Of a stretch of DNA of 29,520 nt, positions 23,552 through 29,520 are shown one piece after another. The notes under the pieces are model-generated. The model did not search any database. It had not been told where the DNA came from and worked only from the letters and a program-made list of their open reading frames with translations. Each line of letters begins with the position of its first letter. The first letter of the stretch is position 1. A program made the position numbers and the translations under genes. The stretch covers positions 1 through 29,520 of the forward strand of contig JAZQOZ010000037.1 of assembly GCA_045628085.1 (NCBI GenBank), read 5' to 3'. The stretch comes from Firm-04 sp045628085. Lineage in GTDB: Bacteria > Bacillota > Clostridia > Oscillospirales > Ruminococcaceae.

Positions 23552-25516
23552 TTAGAACTCAGAAATCATCTTTGCGAGATACTTCAGGATCTGGACAACG
23601 TCATCACTGCCGATTTCGCCGTCCTTGTTCACATCAGCATTCAGCAGACCAACTTCTGTAACCTTTGCGCCTGCATCTTCAGCGACGAGTCTTGCAAGCA
23701 GAACGCCGTCGGAGATATCGACCTTACCGTTGTTGTTGACATCGCCATAGAGCGAAACCTTAGCAGGAGCTGCTGTTGTGGTTGTAGTGGTGGTCGTTGT
23801 TGTGGTGGTCGGTGTCTTTGTGGTAGTGGTAGTGGTAGTGGGTGGTGTGGTAGTGGTAGTGGTGGTTGTGGTAGTAGTAGTGGTGGTAGTCTTAGAAGAC
23901 ATATCGGTGTAAACATCGAGCTTAGTGATGTCTGCGACACCGCCGGACTGCCAGCCTTCAGCATTCAGAGCAACTTCATAGAGGTTGCCGATGCCCCAGC
24001 CTTCGTTTGCCCATGCCTTGAAGTGATCGGAAACGGTGATGTGACCGGAAGTTCTCTTATCCTGACGGACACTGAAATACTGCTTGAAGGTTTCGCTGCC
24101 GCCGTTGATTGTCGGGCCGGTGTGATCCATCTGGAAGATCTTGTACTGTGCGCCGTCGATGGTAACGATCTTGCCCTGTGCATCCGGACACCAGTCAACC
24201 CAGTCTTCAATGATGTAGTACTCAACGAGCGGAACATTGCCTGCTGCGCCCTTATTCTGGAACCAGCCGTAAACGCAGAGACGGGAGTTGCCGCTTGCGC
24301 TCTGAGTCTGCTTGTAGTTTGCTTCATAATCCAGACCGATGTAATCGTAATCGGTTGCCTTCTTGGTAGAACCGAAGTCCAGACCGCGGCGAGCGAGGAA
24401 GTTACCTGCATTGACTGCTGCACTCCACTCTGCCTTAAAGGTTGCGCCTTCGCCGAGTGTCATAGAACCGCTGCCGCCGGTGTTATCCAGCCAGATTTCG
24501 TAGCTGTAGCCATCGGAAACGCCCTTGTGCTGATTCTGACCGTTACCAACGGTGAGAACCTGACCGTTCTGACCGCCGCCGCCCGGGTTGTTGTTATTGC
24601 CGCCCCACTGATCCCACGGGTTCTGGCCCTGCTGACCCCACTGATCCCACGGGTTCTGACCCTGCTGACCGCCCTGATTGCCGCCTTGCTGACCGCCCTG
24701 CTGGTTGCCCTGCTCGCCGCCTTGCTGACCGCCTTGCTGACCGCCCTTGGTCGGATCCTTGCTCGGATCGGTGTAAACATCAAGCTCGGTTACGTCAGCA
24801 ACACCGCCGCTCTGCCAGCCTTCTGCGTTCAGAGCAACTTCGTAAAGGTTACCGATGCCCCAGCCTTCGTTTGCCCATGCCTTGAAGTGATCGGAAACAG
24901 TGATGTGACCGGAAGTTCTCTTGGACTGACGGACACTGAAATACTGCTTGAATGACTCATAGCCGCTGTTGATGGACGGGCCGGAGTGATCGAGCTGGAA
25001 GATCTTGTACTGTGCGCCGTCGATGGTGACCGTCTTGCCGTTGCCGTCCGGGCACCAGTCGACCCAGTCCTCGATGATGTAGTACTCAACGAGCGGTACA
25101 TTGCCTGCGCCCTGATTCTGGAACCAGCCGTAAACGCAGAGACGGGAGTTGCCGCTTGCGCTCTGTGTCTGCTGGTAGCTTGCCTTATAGTCCATGCCGA
25201 TGTACTCGTAATCGGTTGCTTTCTTCTTAGAACCGAAGTCCAGACCGCGGCGTGCGAGGTAGTTACCGGAGCCGACTGCTGCACTCCACTCTGCCTTAAA
25301 GGTCGCACCCTTACCGAGTGTCATGGAGCCGCTGCCGCCTGTGTTATCCAGCCAGACCTCGTAGCTGTAGCCGTCGCAGTTGCCCTTGTGCTGGTTCTGT
25401 CCGTTGCCGACACGCAGAACATCACCGACGTTTGCGGCGGAAGCCGGAATCATCGGGAGTGCTGCGGCGCAGATAACTGCAGCAGTTATTGCGCTGAACA
25501 ATCTTGATTTTCTCAT
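23552..25516 (-). CDS. Secreted cellulosomal double-GH11 endo-xylanase with dockerin
   Basis: 654 residues from ATG 25516 behind AGGAGGGG; the 36-base longer frame lacks such a site. Order: signal peptide (cut after A27, PASA-ANV); GH11 domain 1 (about 31-250); linker rich in Gly/Gln with PWDQWG repeats (255-317); GH11 domain 2 (about 319-538); Thr-rich linker (543-581); type I dockerin (589-654). GH11 enzymes cut beta-1,4-xylan with retention. Both domains keep the nucleophile Glu in PLVEYYII (E144, E432) and the acid/base Glu in NAEGWQSGG (E232, E520), and conserved QYFSVRQ and DHF.AW blocks. The dockerin has two Ca loops, DVNNNGKVDISD and DVNKDGEIGSDD, and should bind a scaffoldin cohesin. 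The two domains are about 90 percent alike by eye, a duplication. Confidence 0.96.
   Translation of the reverse strand: MRKSRLFSAITAAVICAAALPMIPASAANVGDVLRVGNGQNQHKGNCDGYSYEVWLDNTGGSGSMTLGKGATFKAEWSAAVGSGNYLARRGLDFGSKKKATDYEYIGMDYKASYQQTQSASGNSRLCVYGWFQNQGAGNVPLVEYYIIEDWVDWCPDGNGKTVTIDGAQYKIFQLDHSGPSINSGYESFKQYFSVRQSKRTSGHITVSDHFKAWANEGWGIGNLYEVALNAEGWQSGGVADVTELDVYTDPSKDPTKGGQQGGQQGGEQGNQQGGQQGGNQGGQQGQNPWDQWGQQGQNPWDQWGGNNNNPGGGGQNGQVLTVGNGQNQHKGVSDGYSYEIWLDNTGGSGSMTLGEGATFKAEWSAAVNAGNFLARRGLDFGSTKKATDYDYIGLDYEANYKQTQSASGNSRLCVYGWFQNKGAAGNVPLVEYYIIEDWVDWCPDAQGKIVTIDGAQYKIFQMDHTGPTINGGSETFKQYFSVRQDKRTSGHITVSDHFKAWANEGWGIGNLYEVALNAEGWQSGGVADITKLDVYTDMSSKTTTTTTTTTTTTTTTPPTTTTTTTKTPTTTTTTTTTTTTAAPAKVSLYGDVNNNGKVDISDGVLLARLVAEDAGAKVTEVGLLNADVNKDGEIGSDDVVQILKYLAKMISEF
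23772..23902. repeat. Thr-codon repeat coding for the xylanase linker
   Basis: Near-perfect runs of GGTAGT/GGTGGT on the plus strand encode about 36 Thr in the linker before the dockerin. Such repeats can change length by slippage. Confidence 0.85.
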
Positions 25517-25557
25517 AATACCCCTCCTAAAAATTATATGACCGTATTCCATATACC

Positions 25558-25590
25558 AAACTGTATATGATTGGATCGTATCTACAGTTT
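25558..25590. repeat. Inverted repeat over the xylanase promoter region
   Basis: AAACTGTA (25558-25565) and TACAGTTT (25583-25590) are perfect 8-bp arms 17 bp apart, about 42-74 nt upstream of the start. The distal arm overlaps the probable -10 region. A candidate binding site for a xylan-response regulator. Confidence 0.55.
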
Positions 25591-25609
25591 AGCACAAAAA
25601 GAACGTCAA
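25581..25609 (-). promoter_or_regulatory. Possible xylanase promoter
   Basis: TTGACG (25609-25604) lies 17 nt from TGTAGA (25586-25581) on the minus strand. The -35 is good (5 of 6), the -10 poor (3 of 6), as expected for a promoter that needs an activator or for a regulated gene. Confidence 0.4.
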
Positions 25610-26095
25610 GTCTAGCGCTTTTTTTGCGGAAAATCAGAATAACCAATCAAATATTGCGAATCGTCAGAAATTTGATAAAGTTGTATATTTATCCGCTTAG
25701 TTTTGTCGCCGGAAACAGAATTGTCTATACAATTCGATTCCCATTTATATATATTGACGTTTAATTTCTTGCGATATTTTCTTTCGTTTTGCAAATATTG
25801 CGATTATTTTTCTTTTTCGTGTCATATTGCGGGCTGTTTTCCGGAGCAAATCGCAACAGGCGGTGTGCATTATTCTGCACATACAAGGAACATACGGAAA
25901 AAGCGCTGTTTCCTGCGGCTGTTCGCCCTTTTTCGGCTGTCATGCGGAAAACTGCGCCGCTGTTCCCGATTCCCTGCTGAAACTATATTAAAACGAAATA
26001 AATCTTTCGTCAGGCAACGATATCCAATAAACAGCCGATAAAATCAGGCGGCGTTCATCAGGATTCACAAAAATTTTTTCATTCATATTTCATGC
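25610..26095. other. AT-rich divergent spacer between xylanase and S41 protease genes
   Basis: About 490 bp without a credible gene. It holds a perfect 18-bp inverted repeat (25718-25735), an IR TGTGCA/TGCACA (25864-25869 with 25876-25881), and the 12-mer CAAATATTGCGA twice (25648-25659 and 25792-25803). The left part is clearly more AT-rich than the flanking genes. Probably a shared control region. Confidence 0.6.
25718..25735. repeat. Palindromic operator-like site
   Basis: GAATTGT-CTAT-ACAATTC has perfect 7-bp arms around a 4-bp centre, the size and layout of a dimeric HTH repressor operator. It lies about 200 bp from the xylanase start and 425 bp from the protease start. Confidence 0.6.
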
Positions 26096-26124
26096 TTGAC
26101 TTTGCAGGGCAAATATGCTATAAT
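26096..26124 (+). promoter_or_regulatory. Promoter of the S41 protease/sortase unit
   Basis: TTGACT (26096-26101) and TATAAT (26119-26124) with a 17-nt spacer, 36 nt before ATG 26161. Confidence 0.88.
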
Positions 26125-26160
26125 GCAACAATATATTCTATGAAAAGGAGTGCTTCTATC

Positions 26161-28551
26161 ATGAACTTCAAAAAAACATTCGCAGGACTATTCTCATTTG
26201 CTGTTCTGGCAAGTGCCTGCTCCTCCGCAGCTTTGCAGGCGGCAGCAGCCGAAACGGAACGCACCTATCAGGAAAGTCAGCTCACCGCATTTCTTTATAC
26301 GGATGACTGTCAGACCGCCATTGACTGCCGTATCTACGATGATATGCCGAATGTTCCGTATGTCCGTCTTTCCGATTTCTACAAAGATCTGACAGAGGAC
26401 GAGATCACGATCCGGAATAATCAGGACGGTTCGTATGATATCACCGTTCCGCTCGGCGGTACTGCAACGATCGATACCGGCACGGATCTACTGACGACTG
26501 AATGCTTCTCGGATCTTACAGCGGTCAGATCGGAAGAAGACGGCACCGGCACTCTTTCAAAATGGTTCGTTGATTCGGGAGAGGAAAGTATCGAGGACGA
26601 TCTTTTGCCCGTTACGATGGATTTTGCAAAGTACAGCATTGATATTGTCGGCGATGAGAATGATCTGTGGTTTCCGGCAACAACACTTTGCGACCTCTTT
26701 TGCGGTTCTTCCCATACTGCTTACTATCTCCTGAATAAGCTCTTTTTCTGCGACAATCTCATTGGAAATATCACTGTGGATATGCTTGGTGCGGCTTCTT
26801 CGGCTGTTGTTGAGCAGTATCAGAACGGCAGACCGGATGATCTCATCCAATACAGCTACAATGAACTCTGCTTTATGATCGACCATAAATACGGTTTTCC
26901 GGGCTGCATCCCGATGAATGATCTGCTTGTCGAAAAAGGTCTGGACGGTATGCTCTCCGAAGGATCAAATGATACCCGATATGTAAAAGAACTGCTGCAT
27001 TCTTCGGATATCAATGCGTATATTCTCGGACTGGAGTACCTGACAAACTATCTCCATGACGGCGGTCATACCGTGTTCCATATCGCTGAAAACGGTCTGG
27101 CTGAGGAACAGCGCATCGCCCTTTCCCAGTGGTATGAATCCAACCTCAGTCCGGACTTTCGGATGGAAGGTGCAAACAATTATTTTGAAGATATGACAGC
27201 GAAGCAGACGATCCTGAATGATGTCGGCACTGCACTCGGTGAGGCTTTGGCTTCCGCTGACTACGTAATGCCTTATTATACGTTAGGTTATGCGGAGGCA
27301 GATTCGCAGCCGGATGTATTCTATTTTGAATCCGGCGATACGGCATTCTTCAGCTTCCCTGCGTTTAACTGCAACCTGTTTACATGGGATGTCTATTATA
27401 ATACTGAGAATTATTTCGGTCCGATCGAAACTTTCGGTGATTTTGCAGGCGCAGATGTGAGCCTCATGGTTGAAAAGCCGAATGATCTGATCACCGCGTT
27501 CAATGAATCCCTTGAAAGAGCAAATGAAAATCCGGCAATCAAGAATTTTGTTCTGGATCTCAGCGGCAATACGGGCGGAATCATCGGCATCGGTCAGTAT
27601 ATGATCGGCATGATCGGCGGCGATGCCCGGGTAAATGTATACAATGTGCTGGATGGTACGCACGCCTCTGCCGATACATTGGTGGATAAGAACCTCGACA
27701 AAGTGTTTGACGAAAAGGATGAGGCAGTCAAATTCGATCTGAATTTCGGTGTCATGTGTTCATATTCTTCATTCTCATGTGCAAACCTTGTTCCGTCTAT
27801 GGCAAAGGACAGCGGCATTATGATCCTCGGCGAACAAAGCGGCGGCGGTGCCTGCTCTATTGAGAAATATCTGACCGCAGACGGATTTATGTACGCGATC
27901 TCTTCCGTCAAAAGATTTGAAAATAACAATCAGGAAAACGTGGACAGCGGTATTGTACCGGATTATGTGCTTTTCAACGAGAACTGCGCGGAGGGCGAAA
28001 ATCCCTATGCGATGTTCTATGATGCAGAAACGATCAGCGCTGCATTCGCGGATTTCTACGGTTCATCTGAGATCACTGAACCGACTGAGCCGACCGAACC
28101 GACTGAGCCGACCGAGCCGACCGAACCGACTGAACCGACTGAACCGACTGAGCCGACCGAGCCGACTGAACCGACTGAACCGACCGAACCGACTGAGCCG
28201 ACCGAACCGACCGAACCTGTTGAGGAAAGCAAAGTCACTGACCATGCAGAGATCACGAAGATCGTCAATGACGGCATCACCGAAAAAGAACTGTCCGATG
28301 TGACCATTGAGGAAACAGACGGCAAGCTCGTCATCTCCTATGATGAAACACATCCGGAGCAGGAAGCAAAGATCAAGCAGTATCTCACTGACAACAATAT
28401 TGATGCATCCGAAGTTGAGATCAAGGCTGTTGAACTGCCGCAGACCGGTATGCCTGCCGCAAGAGCGATCGAAGGTCTTGCTGTTCTGCTGACGATCGGC
28501 GGTGCTGCAATGATCATCCGTTCCAAGAAAGAATCCGATGAAGAAGAATAA
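26161..28551 (+). CDS. Wall-anchored S41-family protease-like protein (LPQTG)
   Basis: 796 residues from ATG 26161 (AAAAGGAG about 10 nt upstream). Order: signal peptide (about 1-30); a novel-looking N-terminal region (about 35-400); S41 peptidase core with NFVLDLSGNTGG (462-473) and CSYSSFSCANLVP (533-545), where the Ser of FSC (S539) is the likely nucleophile, then ILGEQSGGGACS; a 15-fold Glu-Pro-Thr spacer; a small acidic alpha/beta domain (about 691-759); LPQTG (760-764), TM segment and the tail RSKKESDEEE. Thus it is exported and linked to the wall by a sortase. The general-base Lys of CtpA/Prc is not at its usual place (Gly instead), so the mechanism may differ. The sortase gene overlaps it by 14 bp. 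Confidence 0.9.
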   Translation: MNFKKTFAGLFSFAVLASACSSAALQAAAAETERTYQESQLTAFLYTDDCQTAIDCRIYDDMPNVPYVRLSDFYKDLTEDEITIRNNQDGSYDITVPLGGTATIDTGTDLLTTECFSDLTAVRSEEDGTGTLSKWFVDSGEESIEDDLLPVTMDFAKYSIDIVGDENDLWFPATTLCDLFCGSSHTAYYLLNKLFFCDNLIGNITVDMLGAASSAVVEQYQNGRPDDLIQYSYNELCFMIDHKYGFPGCIPMNDLLVEKGLDGMLSEGSNDTRYVKELLHSSDINAYILGLEYLTNYLHDGGHTVFHIAENGLAEEQRIALSQWYESNLSPDFRMEGANNYFEDMTAKQTILNDVGTALGEALASADYVMPYYTLGYAEADSQPDVFYFESGDTAFFSFPAFNCNLFTWDVYYNTENYFGPIETFGDFAGADVSLMVEKPNDLITAFNESLERANENPAIKNFVLDLSGNTGGIIGIGQYMIGMIGGDARVNVYNVLDGTHASADTLVDKNLDKVFDEKDEAVKFDLNFGVMCSYSSFSCANLVPSMAKDSGIMILGEQSGGGACSIEKYLTADGFMYAISSVKRFENNNQENVDSGIVPDYVLFNENCAEGENPYAMFYDAETISAAFADFYGSSEITEPTEPTEPTEPTEPTEPTEPTEPTEPTEPTEPTEPTEPTEPTEPTEPVEESKVTDHAEITKIVNDGITEKELSDVTIEETDGKLVISYDETHPEQEAKIKQYLTDNNIDASEVEIKAVELPQTGMPAARAIEGLAVLLTIGGAAMIIRSKKESDEEE
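28078..28212 (+). repeat. 9-bp repeat coding for (Glu-Pro-Thr)15
   Basis: Fifteen 9-bp units of GA(A/G)-CCG-AC(T/C), differing only at the third base of codons 1 and 3, then GAACCTGTT (Glu-Pro-Val). It encodes the stiff spacer that lifts the protease off the wall. Confidence 0.95.
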
Positions 28552-29053
28552 GATCATGTTTGGTGCAGGTCTTGCCGCTATGACGGCAGGACTTGCACTT
28601 CTTGCATATTTCGGGTATCAGAAGATCAGCCGCGAACTGCGCATGAAGCATCTTCTGGAAGAAAATGTCGTACTGGAGATACCCGATCTGCAAATCAGAG
28701 TACCGGTGCAGGAAGGTACGGAAAAGGAGATCCTCTCCGTATCGGCAGGACATTTTCCCGATACAGGTCAGGTCGGAAGCGGAAATTACTGCATCGCAGG
28801 ACATAACAGCACGATTTATGCAGAGATATTCAATGATCTTGACCAAATCAGCATCGGGGATAAAATGTATCTGGTTGATGACGATGCAGACCGGACGAAA
28901 TATGCGTATACGGTGACGGAATATCATATTGTGAATCCGGATCAGGTTGAAGTGCTGAATGATTTTGGTGATAACCGTCTGACGGTGATATCCTGCACAG
29001 ATGACGGTCAGGCGCGGCAGGTGGTTGTTGGGATTCTGGATGAGCAGGAATAG
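28538..29053 (+). CDS. Sortase (class D-like) dedicated to the LPQTG protease
   Basis: 171 residues, small for a sortase. ATG 28538 overlaps the protease gene by 14 bp (translational coupling); MKKNK then a TM segment (about 7-25) anchor it. Catalytic triad: H89 in IAGHNST, C153 in VISCTDDG, R160 in ARQVVVG. The IPDLQIRVPV and FNDLDQISIGDKMYLV segments match the sortase barrel and the class D pattern. It joins the Thr of an LPXTG motif to the cell wall; position beside one LPQTG protein suggests that this is its substrate (inference). No terminator hairpin follows. Confidence 0.93.
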   Translation: MKKNKIMFGAGLAAMTAGLALLAYFGYQKISRELRMKHLLEENVVLEIPDLQIRVPVQEGTEKEILSVSAGHFPDTGQVGSGNYCIAGHNSTIYAEIFNDLDQISIGDKMYLVDDDADRTKYAYTVTEYHIVNPDQVEVLNDFGDNRLTVISCTDDGQARQVVVGILDEQE

Positions 29054-29265
29054 TTTTTTGATGTTTTTTTCTGCTGTTCTATATCTTTTATTCTGACGTT
29101 TGATTTACTTGGGCGCGATTGTAGAATGAGATTTACTGTTCTTTATCGTTAGTCCTAATGTAAGATTTTGTTGGGCGCGGGGCGCGATTGCGAGGGCACA
29201 ACCCAAAGAGGACAGGTGGAAACTCGCTTGCGCTCGCATTCCCCCTATCCCCTTTAGGTTTTTCC
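29054..29265. other. Non-coding stretch after the sortase gene
   Basis: No credible gene or terminator. T-rich after the stop, then GC-rich, with TTGGGCGCG twice (about 29108 and 29170) and a CTCGC-TTGC-GCTCGC mirror-like stretch. It leads into the repeats below. Confidence 0.5.
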
Positions 29266-29310
29266 CTCGCGCTCCCTTTTCCTGATTCCTAACCCCCTTG
29301 CTCCGCAGAA
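29266..29310 (+). repeat. 45-nt direct repeat, copy 1
   Basis: Matches 29441-29485 at 44 of 45 positions (T versus G at position 8). Contains CCTGATTCCTAACCCCCTTG. The pair brackets repeat family 2 copy B. Confidence 0.9.
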
Positions 29311-29355
29311 TTTAATGAAAATGCGCATACAGAGGTGCGCATCAATGAAGTTGTT

Positions 29356-29440
29356 CCCCTGCCTATGTGAAACGCTCAGAATAAATCCTCATGCACGCTC
29401 ATAGAACCGGGAAGCGATATCGGCTGTCGGCACTGCCGAC
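29356..29440 (+). repeat. Dispersed repeat family 2, copy B, with hairpin
   Basis: 64 nt (29356-29419) matching 15025-15088, followed by GTCGGC-ACT-GCCGAC (29426-29440). Same orientation and spacing as copy A. Just upstream an ATGCGCA/TGCGCAT hairpin (29330-29351) is an additional structure. Confidence 0.82.
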
Positions 29441-29485
29441 CTCGCGCGCCCTTTTCCTGATTCCTAACCCCCTTGCTCCGCAGAA
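29441..29485 (+). repeat. 45-nt direct repeat, copy 2
   Basis: Second copy of 29266-29310, starting right after the hairpin of repeat family 2 copy B. The window ends 35 nt later, so more copies may follow. Confidence 0.9.
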
Positions 29486-29520
29486 CTTTCGTATTACTGT
29501 ATTATATTATTTCAGAATCC

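Noticed and set aside
24023..24955. Long open frame on the plus strand inside the xylanase gene
   Set aside because: It mirrors the minus-strand GH11 domains, recurs in both repeats, has no ribosome site, and its protein looks like an antisense artefact.
26161..26220. Possible lipobox (LASAC) in the S41 protein signal
   Set aside because: Position -3 is Ala, not the usual Leu, and the protein already has a C-terminal LPQTG anchor; a normal signal peptidase cut near AAAA-ETE fits better.
28078..28212. Short regular repeats resembling a CRISPR or satellite
   Set aside because: The units are in frame, 9 bp, without spacers, and code for EPT.
29054..29520. Possible mobile element because of the repeats
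   Set aside because: No transposase or integrase gene and no target-site duplication is visible, so only repeats are claimed.

Overview
The window looks like a chromosomal segment of a Gram-positive anaerobe of the Clostridia, most likely Ruminococcus or a close Oscillospiraceae relative (inference). The signs are a dockerin-bearing double GH11 xylanase with a Thr-rich linker, two T-box leaders, textbook TTGACA-17-TATAAT promoters, an LPXTG protein paired with a sortase, a superoxide reductase, and an aldo/keto reductase with two 4Fe-4S motifs. No transposase, integrase, phage gene or CRISPR array is visible.

Layout. 1-1254: 3' part of a membrane-anchored protein, then a terminator. 1317-3934: promoter, branched-chain T-box leader and ilvB-ilvN (acetolactate synthase). 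4147-5343: an AAA+ ATPase of the DUF815 type, which converges through a shared terminator on a short coiled-coil gene (5410-5865, minus). 5987-8285, minus: promoter and Trp T-box driving a stand-alone trpB-like gene, followed by an acetyltransferase gene broken by one in-frame TAA. 8382-14806, minus: a compact run of gltX, a small zinc-ribbon gene, an alpha/beta hydrolase, a one-iron superoxide reductase, a ferredoxin-type aldo/keto reductase, a two-TM protein and a FAD dehydrogenase. 15110-20233, minus: five tightly packed genes (GNAT, DHHW-type SGNH-like protein, parvulin-like membrane protein, zinc-ribbon membrane protein, TPM-domain protein), probably a cell-envelope operon from the promoter at 20268-20296. 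Divergent to it are a tRNA-Ala(CGC) gene and a DMT transporter/GNAT pair. 22165-23121 is a conserved gene of unclear function. 23552-25516 (minus) is the xylanase. Across a 644-bp AT-rich divergent spacer lies a signal-peptide-bearing, LPQTG-anchored S41-type protease, overlapping its probable sortase (28538-29053).

How the genes work together. The two T-boxes couple branched-chain and tryptophan metabolism to tRNA charging. The FAD dehydrogenase, aldo/keto reductase and superoxide reductase form a redox and oxygen-defence group behind gltX. The right end is extracellular: a cellulosomal xylanase, and opposite it a wall-anchored protease with its sortase.

Intergenic DNA holds dispersed repeats that the genes do not explain. 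A 64-nt element followed by a hairpin occurs at 15025 and 29356, with compensatory changes in the hairpin. A 61-nt element occurs at 14913 and 23201, the second copy leading into a chain of hairpins. A 45-nt direct repeat flanks the 29356 element. A pair of 17-nt direct repeats 21 bp apart sits between two divergent promoters near 20308. These are the least explained signals in the window.
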